The position numbers were made by a program, and so were the translations under genes. The notes below the pieces were generated by a model. It made no database searches. It worked only from the letters and a program-made list of their open reading frames with translations, and was not told where the DNA came from. Of a stretch of DNA of 13,645 nucleotides, positions 1 through 8,214 are shown piece by piece. The stretch is from Lindgomyces ingoldianus (Eukaryota; Ascomycota; Dothideomycetes; Pleosporales; Lindgomycetaceae), in assembly GCF_010093535.1 (NCBI RefSeq), contig NW_022985204.1, forward strand, positions 407,728-421,372, given 5' to 3'. The stretch's first letter is position 1, and every line of letters begins with the position of its first letter.

Positions 1-880
1 AATTATTGCTGCCCTTTTTAAGACCTTCTTAAACGCCTTAACTATAGAAGTTAGTAAACTATTTATATGCTTCTAAATTCTTATCTTTATAAGCATTAAT
101 TGCAACCTAAGTTCTAGAGTATTACTTAGGGTTTACAACTACTAGAGCTTGTTATATATAGGTAGTAGTAGTAATAGAGTGCGCAACTTTACATTAAGGC
201 CTATTATAACCTGTTGTAGGTTAAAAGGAACTAATTTAGCGCCTTAGAACCTTTCTTAGATATTACTAGAAGTAATTATAGCATAATAAGCTGCTTTAAA
301 GCATAGCAGAAACTTTATTTTTATAATATAAGTAATTTAGTTGCGCATAAGGTTTTTAGCTTAGCACTTATACGCCTTCTTTAAAGAAGCAAAACAACCT
401 ACATTAAGTAGCTATAAAAGGTGCAATAAGTAAAAAGGCATATAAATAGTAATAATTTTGTTATCTTTATAGTATTACTAAAAATAAAGCAAGTTATAGC
501 TCTTATAGCTGTTAATAACTAGCAGACAGTAGCTGCTAACAGTACACTTTTTTATATGCGCGTTAAAGTGCTTTAACTAGTCTAGACTAAGCTAATTAGT
601 AGTCTAGCTGCGCTTAGGAATTATAATAACTTAATTCTAGAGTAGATTTTCCTTTTTATACTAGTTTAAAAAGTAGTTGCTACCCTAGAAAATAATAAAG
701 AGCAAAATAGCCTACCTTTTAGCATTAATGCCCTAGATAGCTGTTGTCCACTTCTAGTTGCCTAGCTAGACTACTTTTAGCTGTCCTTATCTCTCTAAAC
801 TTAATATAACTGCTCTAGTAGATATCTAGCCTATTATAAACCTTATTTTGTTAAAGTTGTACATGTTGTTATCCTAGATG

Positions 881-1439
881 CTATACTTAGCTTTAATATT
901 CTTTATAAGGTTAAACTAGCTTTAAATTACTACAAAATTCTTATAAAAAGCTCTTTTATAGTTATACTTACACTTAAACTTTACTTTAAGCTTTAAGTAA
1001 CACTTAATAAATGTATTAAGCTAGTTTATGCTAACATAGCCTATATTATGCTTAGCGTGTAAAGAATTAGCTATATTAGCTACAGCTACTAGCTAGGGGG
1101 GAAATCCTTACGCATTTAGCTTAAGTATGTGCTAAATAATTACCTACTTCTTATTATTATCTAGCTTCTATAAGTTAGCTATATAATTAGCTTAGAAAGG
1201 TTGTTTAGTGCGTTAGTTACTTATTATCTTTTAAAAGACTCTGTAGATAGCTGCAGCGTGTTACTTAGAAAGTGTTATGTCTTATTTAAAAGCTTAAAGC
1301 ATAAGCTATATTTAATGTTTCTTTAACATGTTTAAGTAGTGTTGTTAGAAATACATTAGTGTAGGAAAAGTAGTGTGGTAGGGTCTTAGCAAAAGTAAGC
1401 AACTTAGGTGTGTAAGCAACTCGCCTATAAAGTACGTTA
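881..1439. repeat. 559-bp direct repeat, copy 1 (less mutated)
   Basis: This copy aligns with 1457-2015 at a constant offset of 576 bp at its start (CTATACTTAG at 881 and 1457), in the middle, and at its end (AGTACGTTA ending at 1439 and 2015). In the ungapped 60-bp stretch 1081-1140 against 1657-1716 there are 13 differences. Eleven are transitions, all running C to T or G to A from this copy to the other, and two are A/T transversions. This copy keeps more G and C, including a run of six G near 1096-1101. Confidence 0.9.
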
Positions 1440-1456
1440 TGTTATTATTTAAAATA

Positions 1457-2015
1457 CTATACTTAGCTTTAATATTCTTTATAAGGCTAAACTAGCTTTA
1501 AATTAGTTTAAAATTTTTATAAAAAGCTTTTTTATAGTTATAGTTATACTTAAACTTTATATTAAGCTTTAAATAACACTTTATAAACATACTAAGCTAG
1601 TTTATACTAATATAGCCTAAATTATGCTTAGCTTATAAAGAATTAACTATATTACCTATAGCTACTAGCTAAAAGAAAAATTCTTATATATATAGCTTAA
1701 GTATATGCTTAATAATTATCTACTTTTTATTATTACTTAGCTTTATAAGTTAGCTATAAAATTAGCTTATAAAAGCTATTTAGTATATTAGTTATTTATT
1801 ATTTTTTAAAAAAACTTTATACATAGCTATAGTATATTACTTTAAAAGTGTTATATTTTATTTAAAAGCTTAAAGTATAAGCTATATTTAATATTCTTTT
1901 AGCACATCTAAGTAGTGTTATTAGAAATATATTAGTATAAAAAGAGTAGTTTAGTAGGGTCTTAGTAAAAGTAAGTAACTTAGGTGTGTAAGCAACTTGC
2001 CTGTGAAGTACGTTA
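1457..2015. repeat. 559-bp direct repeat, copy 2 (more heavily mutated)
   Basis: Tandem partner of 881-1439, separated from it by 17 bp. It is more AT-rich than copy 1, and over the sampled stretch 1657-1716 the transitions run one way, towards this copy. A few sites elsewhere go the other way (for example a CACATCT where copy 1 has CATGTTT near its end), so both copies were hit. Whether the unit is part of a transposon, a terminal repeat or a simple segmental duplication cannot be told from this window. Confidence 0.9.
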
Positions 2016-2972
2016 GAAGCCTCTATTTTCTAGCTTAAAGGTAATAACTAAAACTAGTCCTATTCTATATATAAACATCTTACAGCTAGTCACAGCAGAG
2101 CGCTTAAACATTCCTAACAATAGCAAGAGGCTATTTTAGTACCCTAAACAACTACAAGAAGATAACACAGATTTTAAGAAGGATATTGTACAAATCATCT
2201 CTACAGGAATCTACATTCCCTATTAATCTATAGCTCTAATTTGTATAAGCAATCTAGAACAACAAGAGTAGAAAATAAAACGCTGTAAAGAACTATTAAC
2301 ATATATATATAATATAAGCTAGCTTCTGTATTTAGGGAAGCTAATAAGCTTTAGAAAGTAGACTTAGTATTATTATAAAGCTAGCTTAGGTTTATCTCCT
2401 TCTAAGCCTAGATAATCTGTATGCTTAGAGATTTATCCCTAAGAAAAAACACTTATTCTTAAAAAATATAAGTAATTATTCTATTAACGCATATAAAAAG
2501 CTATGTAATAGCATTAGAAAGACTTTTAAGGCTATTCTAGCAAAGTAAGAAAACTCTGCCTACTTTTTAGGTATATTAGACAGCATTGTAGTGTTAACTA
2601 TTAGTAAAACAGACATTAGTTTTAGTGCTCTAATTATTTAGCTACAAGAAGAGAACCCTTTACTAAGTTATGTAATAGAGGAAATAAGAACACAGGTATT
2701 AGTTAAACTAGAATGCTAACAGCAAGTAGAAAAAAAAACTAGAGCATCTAAAAGAAGTAAACTAGAGACTATAAAAGGAATCTAAGGCAAATTTGTCTGT
2801 TGCTATACATTTAAAAGGAGTCTTTAACGCTTAATCTTAAGGATTAAAATCTGCAGTGCAAGAGCTACAAGCGCTACAAAAGGGGCTCTTTATAGGCACT
2901 TAGCTTGCAATTAGAATAGTTTCCTAATTACTAACTTAAATTCATAACATACAATTGTGCTAGGTGTAAAAC

Positions 2973-3046
2973 CGAGACTTAACAGTTCCTTTTTTGCCGC
3001 TTTGTGCATTTGTGGAAGTTGAGTTGGATCGGGACTAAACAGTTCC
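2973..3046. repeat. pair of 17-bp near-direct repeats at the AT-rich/genic border
   Basis: CGAGACTTAACAGTTCC (2973-2989) recurs as CGGGACTAAACAGTTCC (3030-3046), with two mismatches in 17. The pair sits exactly where the TpA-rich block gives way to normal composition, so it could mark an old insertion edge. It is too short to prove that. The 2946-3218 stretch holds no gene that I can support. Confidence 0.45.
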
Positions 3047-3218
3047 CAACGGGTACCAAAACAGGGCCTACAGTAGTATGGAGATTTGTACTATGCTTCG
3101 GATGGTGGGCCTCTTTAGTCCTCACTATAGGAATATTTTTAGAAAGTGTTAGTAAGTGTAAGTGTAAGTATATTTCATTCCCACCTTTTCTAGAGCTACA
3201 TCATCACGCTGATTGAAA

Positions 3219-3434
3219 ATGCGCTCTTCTACTATTCTCGCTCTTCCAGTGGCAGTCATCTCTGCTTCCGTAATGCCTACTGTGTCCATAGATCCAAGCC
3301 TGATTCCAGCATTTGGCGTAACAGCTGGCCAAGACCCTAACAGAAGTGGTAGCTGTGCTGGCGCTAATAATATCTTGATCCCACAGCTGCCTTGGCCGAA
3401 ACAAAGTTGCACGAGACTAGGAAAGTATAGCTGA
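3219..3434 (+). pseudogene. small secreted protein, truncated/frameshifted N-terminal fragment
   Basis: The frame opens with an ATG in good context (AAAATG) and encodes 71 residues. Residues 1-23 form a clear signal peptide: Met-Arg-Ser, then a hydrophobic stretch of Leu/Ala/Val/Ile ending near Val-Ser. The mature part reads IDPSLIPAFGVTAGQDP followed by a Gly/Ser/Asn stretch with one Cys. From memory, this opening (D-P-x-L-[VI]-P-x-F-G-V-x-A-G) matches a family of short secreted fungal proteins that continues with a Cys-rich IPCxCPP-type segment. Here the frame loses that Cys motif after Ile-Leu-Ile-Pro (about 3381-3386). A Ser-Cys followed by an Arg-Asn appears at the same place in another frame, as expected of a small indel, and the reading ends at 3434. 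An unrecognised intron could instead restore it. Function unknown; the family link is my recollection, not a search result. Confidence 0.45.
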
Positions 3435-3438
3435 GTGT

Positions 3439-3501
3439 CCTGTTCCCTAAACAGGCCCCTTCGTTCATGCTCAGGGGTTGTGCAGGTCCAATTTTGGACC
3501 T
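3439..3501. repeat. two small palindromes in the gap before the methyltransferase 3' end
   Basis: CCTGTT (3439-3444) pairs with AACAGG (3450-3455) across 5 nt. AGGTCCAA (3484-3491) pairs with TTGGACCT (3494-3501) across 2 nt. Both could fold as hairpins in the 263-bp spacer 3435-3697, which otherwise shows no supported gene. A role in transcript ends is possible but unproven. Confidence 0.4.
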
Positions 3502-3697
3502 TCCAATATGTGCTCAGGCTTAGATCAGGGGTCTCCCAACCAAGCTGTAATGATTGACATACTGACTCTAAAAGAAACACTCAAAAAGGATTCAACGACC
3601 ACAGAGTCTATTATGTCCGTGATGACCCAAATGCGAAAATGACCAGCGCCTGGGGGGTTTGTAGTGCCTTGCCTGATCTTCAAGGAGACCGATCCCT

Positions 3698-5239
3698 TCA
3701 GGCCTTCCAGTGAACCTCGATGATACCCAGCAAGGAGTCCTTGGGCACGAATACCTTATGAAGAACGAATCGTTCATCAGCGGCAGCAAGAAGAGCTTTC
3801 CATTCGTCTAGGTATCGTTCACGGCCGTTGGAGAAGCACTCGAGAGCCAAATCCACTGACCTGTGAGGTTCTGTTAGCAAGCGCTTCCACGTTTCATGAT
3901 CCGTTTTGACACGTGGCGACATACCTTGCAAATCGGTCCCTCCACAAGGGAATGGCTTCCGGCTCCGGCATTACCACATCCTGAATGAGAATCTTCACTC
4001 CAGGTCGAAGAGCCGGAATCTGCGCCTTCAAAGCCTGGGTCGCGAACGCGTCACCCAGACCTCGGAAGACCATGCGGAAGAAGTAGACATCCGCCTTAGC
4101 ATCCTGTGGCGCAAAGAGCTCGTGTTCGTCAAACTTGACCCGGCCTGCCAACTCCGAAGGGATCGTTGAGTTTACCCCTACGAGGGTGTCCTTGGAGTCT
4201 TGGACGATGAACTTGAGTTTCGGAAAGTTCTTCGCCAACTCGAAGGCAGCTTGGCCCCGAGATCCCATACCATTGACAATTGTCGCGTTGCCGAGGGATG
4301 CCCAATCATAGACCGTGTTAATGTTCTTGATCGAGTAACCCGGAACGAGGTTGATAGCTTCCATTCCAGCTCCAAAGCGCGCTGCTACTTCAGGGTTGGA
4401 GGCGATGACCTCCGGGACTGTCTTGCCATCGTTGGCAAGAACAAAACCCTGTAAAAATCAGTAACAGCTCTCTTTTTTCCATCTAGATTCGAGATGCTCT
4501 GGGAGACAGAGTGCATCATTGACTCTACGATCGTGGCAAGCTCACCGTCTCGTTTGGCATTTGCGAATTAGGCCATTTCTGAAGCGCGTCTATGATCTAT
4601 AACAGACAACAGGCGTTAGTTCATTTCTACGCGTTCTGGAGATATTCTAGAACCTGGCGCACTTACTCGCGTATTAGCAGGCCAGGTGTCTCGGCCCTCG
4701 AATTCGACCCAGCCATTGATGTAAGGAATGGTCAAGAACTTGGAAATTTTGCTGTGTGTGATCACTTCATGCTCTGGTTCGTCAAAAATGCGCATGGTAA
4801 TCGCGTGTCGGACGAGACGTCTGACAGTATATTTTGCAAGGCCTGTTTTTTCAGAAATCTCATCAAAGGTGATCTTGCCTCCTGTAGGGATCATATCCGG
4901 GATTTTGTATCGGCATACTCCGTCGATGGTAACTAGATTCTCAATCTGTAATTATTAGCCCAGTAGAAAGCGCGTCAGAGTGCGCGTGAGACTTACAGAG
5001 GCGAATTTGAAGAGCAAAAGCAGAGGGTCCAGGAGAATCTCGTGCAGCTCAGCAGTTGCATCAAGCACCGCATCTTTGAGACTAGAAACATCCTCCGGCA
5101 GCAACTCGGGGCCATTCTCAGCAAATGACGGGGTCGCCGCGCCTTGGGCTGATAGCTTCTCTTGCAGTTTGGTGACAGAACTGCTAATCTGAGCCGCGAG
5201 CTCGACGATTCTCGGAGTCGTATTCTTGCTGGAAGCCAT
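3698..5239 (-). CDS. O-methyltransferase-like protein (plant/fungal OMT family), five exons, 419 aa
   Basis: Exons are 5239-4997, 4945-4667, 4596-4546 (17 codons), 4448-3925 and 3860-3698. The introns are 51, 70, 97 and 64 nt, with donors GTAAGT, GTAAGT, GTGAGC and GTATGT, CTAAT/CTAAC/CTGAT-type branch points, and CAG or TAG acceptors. The coding total is 1260 nt, open throughout. The start is placed at 5239 (GCGATGG) because IVELAAQIS is the usual family opening; an upstream in-frame ATG at 5311 would add a 24-residue hydrophobic leader. A winged-helix dimerisation part (about 80-190) precedes the SAM-dependent fold (about 238-366), seen in VYDWASLGNATIV, KFIVQDSK (Asp275) and ADVYFFRMVF, and the C-terminus IIEVHWKA is typical. 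Two core motifs are off-consensus. The VDVGGGxG loop reads V249-N-G-M-G-S-R-G256, and the H-[DN]-W-[SP]-D catalytic segment reads R320-G-L-G-D324, so the general-base His is Arg. It may be a non-methylating OMT-fold enzyme. It lies divergent from a dead adenylation gene. Confidence 0.9.
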
Positions 5240-5621
5240 CGCGAGATAGGGAAAGAAGAGGATTCCGAAGATTGGCCAAGCGCAGAGCGCGGACACGAGA
5301 GGGACGATCATTTGTTCTTTCAAGGTGGGCCTCAACAATTGGACAGGTGATGCTCAGCTTTGCTGTAATTGCCTAATTCCAGATTAATTGCTGCAGTCGT
5401 GATACAGGACAGGGTCAAGGAGAGACAGACCTGGTGTTCCAGATAGTTGGGAAGGTGTGGCGCTTCTGCAGCTGCGACGGCATAGTCACCTTCTTGGCCT
5501 TTTTGTTCGCTCACAACCTCGCTCTGCCGCTCCAATATTGCAAGGGGTAAACTGATCGGCGAGCAACGGCAAATGCGCAGTGAAACGAACAAACCATTCT
5601 GCAAGTAGTTGCATGGATCAT

Positions 5622-5632
5622 TCGGACACCGA
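5622..5632. promoter_or_regulatory. TCG-N5-CGA dyad (AflR-type binding-site pattern)
   Basis: TCGGACACCGA fits TCG(N5)CGA, the published consensus for the Zn2Cys6 regulator AflR of the aflatoxin/sterigmatocystin pathway. It is also TCGG-N3-CCGA. It lies about 383 bp upstream of the OMT-like start and about 557 bp upstream of the adenylation start. A six-base-specific dyad is expected by chance about once per 4 kb, so placement in the divergent promoter is suggestive only. Confidence 0.35.
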
Positions 5633-5669
5633 AGCGACGAATGCGGCGCATGGTGAAAGTCTTTCTGTT

Positions 5670-5683
5670 TCGGTGGATACCGA
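5670..5683. promoter_or_regulatory. TCGG-N6-CCGA dyad (Ppr1/UaY-type spacing)
   Basis: TCGGTGGATACCGA is a perfect inverted CGG pair with six-base spacing and flanking T/A, matching the TCGG-N6-CCGA pattern known for Ppr1/UaY-type Zn2Cys6 factors. It lies 38 bp from the TCG-N5-CGA dyad, so two binuclear-cluster sites are grouped in this promoter. That a cluster regulator uses them is inference. Confidence 0.35.
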
Positions 5684-6188
5684 AGATTCATGCTAGGCCT
5701 CCGGTCGGCCAAGACCACCCTGGCCAGGATGTAGGAGGATGTGGCACATAGGTTTGCAAGATGGGACCCAGCATGTATCCCTGACCTGAGTCCTTCCAAC
5801 GGCGCCTGATCTAAGAGCTAATGCATGCTCTTGCACATTTTCAGGCGCGGCAATACAGCTACAGAAGACAACGGAAAGATAGCGTACCCTAGTGACTACG
5901 AACAACCTCACCAATCTCCGCCATTTCCGCCAGCCGCCAGATGTGCCAAGCCCATTGCGTTCTGTAACCGCCTTGCCTTGATTGCCGTAGTACCCATTTC
6001 CCAAGCATGTCAGTCGTATGCCTAGATTAGAAGGACAGGATCAATTCCACGACCGGATGCAACGATAAGTGAGTAAGTCTCATGCTGATACTTTCGAGGG
6101 ACAAACTTCAACATTCACGATCGGCATAAGGAAACTCAAGCTTGTGGAGCATCTTTAGCTGACTTTTACATTGCATCAACTCAACAAC

Positions 6189-7361
6189 ATGCCTCCTTGG
6201 AAAAACATGCAGCAGGTCCTCAAGGACAGGGCAGATTCCGAGAACCCGGGACGCCTGTTCTGCCGCTCATTCGGCAATACCCGCAACCCTAAGGAAATCA
6301 CTTACACAAGCCTATTCAAGGAAGCCAAGATTATTAGCTGCACCATTCAACGACTCAAGCAATTCCTGATTGGCCATCCGGTATTGTTACACTTTGACGA
6401 TCATTGGGACGTTATCCTGTGGTTTTGGTCAGTTGTGTTCGCTGGCCGCCTGCCAGTCCTCTCATCCCCCTTCAGCAACATCGAGGAGGATCGCCATAAG
6501 CACATTCAGAACCTGTCTACTCTCCTGGAGTCTCCGATATGTTTTACCAGATCAAAATTCCTGCCTTTGTTTAGCAACAGCCACAATATACATCTACATT
6601 CCTTCGAGAGTGTAATTGACAAATCCGAACAAGGATCTTCTCATGCCAACATTTCGCGTACCAATGGCGACAACCATGATGCTGAAAGCCATCTGAATGG
6701 CCATAATAATGGCCTTACAAGTACTTTTAACAGAATTTCTACGAGAAATGGCACAAATCATGGTCAAACGAACGGCATAAAAGGTGGAGATTTGCTGATG
6801 CTCATGTTGACCTCTGGAAGTACAGGCAACGCGAAAGCCGTCTGCTTCACACGCGAACAAGTTCTGGCTGCAGTTGCCGGCAAGGCTTCAATACGCGTGC
6901 TTCCCCGGGACCGGCCATTCTTGAACTGGATCGGCCTAGACCACGTCTCCGGCCTCCTTGAGATCCATCTTCAGGCATTATAGCTCAGTGTTGATAAAAT
7001 CCACGTCAGCGCTGCCAATGTCGTGACATCTCCTACGACATTCTTGGAACTAATCAGTCAACACCAGGTTGCTCTGACGTTTGCTCCAAATTTCTTCCTG
7101 GCCAAGCTGGTCACCACTTTCAAGTCACTTCAACAGAGCCTTGAGCTGGACCTCTTAAGTCTGGTCTGCGTAACATCTAGAGGCGAGGCAAATAACATTA
7201 AAACTTGCGTCACAGCATCCACATTATTCTTAAAATATAGAGCTTCTCACAATATTATCACCACTAGTTTTAGAATGACAGAGACGTGTGCAAGGTTAAT
7301 TTACAACACTAACCTCTTTCTTCCTCCTACTCCTTCCTTAAACTATAGTCACTGCAACTAG
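6189..7361 (+). pseudogene. AMP-binding (adenylation) domain gene, truncated and stop-interrupted
   Basis: The ATG at 6189 has A at -3 and opens 264 codons ending at TAG 6981-6983; the same frame then continues homologous for another 125 codons to 7361. ANL-superfamily landmarks are present in order: HFDDHWDVILWFWSVVFAG (about 68-86), the phosphate-binding core LMLTSGSTGNAKA (205-217), NWIGLDHVSG (about 236-245), then past the stop FAPNFFLAKLV, SRGEAN and SFRMTETCA (the A5-type region). An Asn/Gly/His-rich low-complexity insert covers residues 150-198. Everything after A5 is missing: the rest of the adenylation domain, any carrier protein and any downstream domains. The style recalls N-terminal adenylation domains of fungal NRPS-like or adenylation-PKS enzymes, from memory. 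The normally conserved Gly in S[GR]GEA and F[GR]MTE are Arg here, both in TpA context, suggesting RIP leakage. Fully non-functional as it stands. Confidence 0.8.
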
Positions 7362-7756
7362 CATAGAAGCAATCCTACTGTTAGGTGAGGTACCAACTTA
7401 ATACTAAGAGGTTACATGCTTTAAATTGTTAAACTGAAACATACTACCTAGGTTAGAATCTGCTTAATGCAGCTAATTTTACATTCCTCCCCACAATGGA
7501 TCCGGGGTTTAATGAACAAATGTCGGCGTAGTGGATCAAGACCTAGAAATCAAGGACGAAGCGAATAGACATACTAGAAACAGATGCGGGTCTGGTGGGC
7601 GCTGGCTGGAGTCGGTTTACTTCTAGGGAGTTGTTAGTTTTGGGAGGGGAGAAATTCGAAAACGTTTGGCCGGCTTAACGAACTCAGCGGCACTATCCAT
7701 CTCAACCTCATTGCTTCCCACCTTGCCTTAAATCCGATATTCGCTTTCTCAAATTC
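7362..7756. other. intergenic stretch without a supported gene
   Basis: The first 120 bp (to about 7480) continue the TA-rich, TpA-heavy composition seen at the end of the adenylation relic, then normal composition resumes abruptly around 7490. No open frame with protein character was found. The change in composition could mark where a longer gene was cut by an insertion or deletion. Confidence 0.5.
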
Positions 7757-7794
7757 ACCCTTAAACAAGCCTGTCACCCTTAAACAAGCCTGTC
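7757..7794. repeat. two perfect 19-bp tandem repeats
   Basis: ACCCTTAAACAAGCCTGTC occurs at 7757-7775 and again at 7776-7794, followed by a partial third start (ACCCT). Read on the minus strand each unit encodes G-D-R-L-V-stop, so the stop codon of the small membrane protein gene falls in the upper copy. Confidence 0.95.
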
Positions 7795-8055
7795 ACCCTC
7801 CGCAGCCTCCCTCCTCGCCTCTACCTCCCCATAGCTCATCCGTGTCACCAACTCACCACCTAGACCTCCTCTTCTCACGACCAGATATGGCACAGCATTA
7901 AGCTCCGCGCCGTCCTCGCTCTGTCGCGTCCGCCGCACGTAGAATTTCCACAGCCAGCAACCCAGCATGATGGGTGCGTATATAAAGACTAGTACTAGAG
8001 CGCCGAACGCTATCCATAGTCCGTCGCCGGCGACAAAATTTCTCTTGACTTCCAT
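7780..8055 (-). CDS. small single-pass membrane protein, 91 aa, function unknown
   Basis: The frame starts at ATG 8055 (TTCATGG; the +4 G is favourable, the -3 T is not) and runs 91 codons. Residues 13-36 form one strong transmembrane helix rich in Leu/Val/Ile/Trp, preceded by KRNFVAGDG and followed by the basic cluster WKFYVRRTRQ. The remaining 50 residues are soluble and charged. Basic residues after the helix suggest an N-out/C-in signal anchor, though an Arg/Lys pair also precedes it. The stop lies inside a 19-bp tandem repeat, so repeat slippage could move the end. I do not recognise the family. An intron near the 3' end cannot be ruled out. The helix and charge pattern make this more than a chance frame, but it is unsupported by any neighbour. 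Confidence 0.5.
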   Translation of the reverse strand: MEVKRNFVAGDGLWIAFGALVLVFIYAPIMLGCWLWKFYVRRTRQSEDGAELNAVPYLVVRRGGLGGELVTRMSYGEVEARREAAEGDRLV

Positions 8056-8172
8056 GAAGTGGTCTGATACCTGGTGGGCGGAATAAAGGCGGCGCGATGG
8101 CGATTCTGGTGTTTGCGATGGCCTGCAGAGGCGTTTGGGCAGCAGCAGAAGGACTATTTACGAAGTGAAGCT

Positions 8173-8180
8173 TGACGTCA
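8173..8180. promoter_or_regulatory. perfect CRE palindrome TGACGTCA
   Basis: A full CREB/ATF-type bZIP site lies about 118 bp upstream of the small membrane protein start. A TTTTATAAAA stretch follows at about 8204-8214 and a TGACTC near 8216. For a plus-strand transcript the CRE-then-TATA order would be conventional; for the minus-strand gene it is reversed. Which gene it serves, if any, is unclear. Confidence 0.4.
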
Positions 8181-8214
8181 AAAGTAAGGTTGGTATTTTA
8201 TAAAAGTGCGGGAA

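Larger units (their letters stand above)
1..2945. repeat. RIP-degraded transposon-like AT-rich block
   Basis: No credible coding frame survives here; every frame is cut by frequent stops. The dinucleotide pattern is extreme. For example, positions 1441-1500 contain 14 TpA and no CpA or TpG at all, which is the product expected of repeat-induced point mutation (CpA to TpA on either strand). Short stretches of frame survive around 2520-2830 on the plus strand (Leu/Glu/Lys-rich with scattered stops), suggesting an old transposon protein, but I cannot assign the element to a family. Composition turns genic at about 2945-3000. What is seen is the base bias and the internal duplication; that the source was a transposable element is inference from the general behaviour of RIP. 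Confidence 0.85.
5240..6188. promoter_or_regulatory. divergent promoter region between OMT-like and adenylation genes
   Basis: This 949-bp gap lies between the start codons of two oppositely oriented genes. I see no supported gene in it; open frames on either strand lack recognisable protein character. It carries the two Zn2Cys6-type dyads listed separately, a GATAAG at 6064-6069 and a CCAAT near 5910. A shared control region for a small biosynthetic locus is the natural inference. Confidence 0.55.

Noticed and set aside
3149..3580. 143-codon minus-strand frame ending in Tyr-Thr repeats
   Set aside because: It is antisense to the secreted-protein fragment, and its end is just the GTAAGT-type short repeat at 3149-3170. 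No protein character.
5237..5311. Hydrophobic N-terminal leader on the OMT-like protein from an ATG at 5311
   Set aside because: It would give a signal-anchor-like stretch, but family members usually begin at the MASS-type start, which has good context. Kept only as an alternative start.
5332..5799. 155-codon minus-strand frame upstream of the OMT-like gene
   Set aside because: Composition is irregular, no domain is recognisable, and it lies in the divergent promoter. The OMT family start at 5239 needs no upstream exon.
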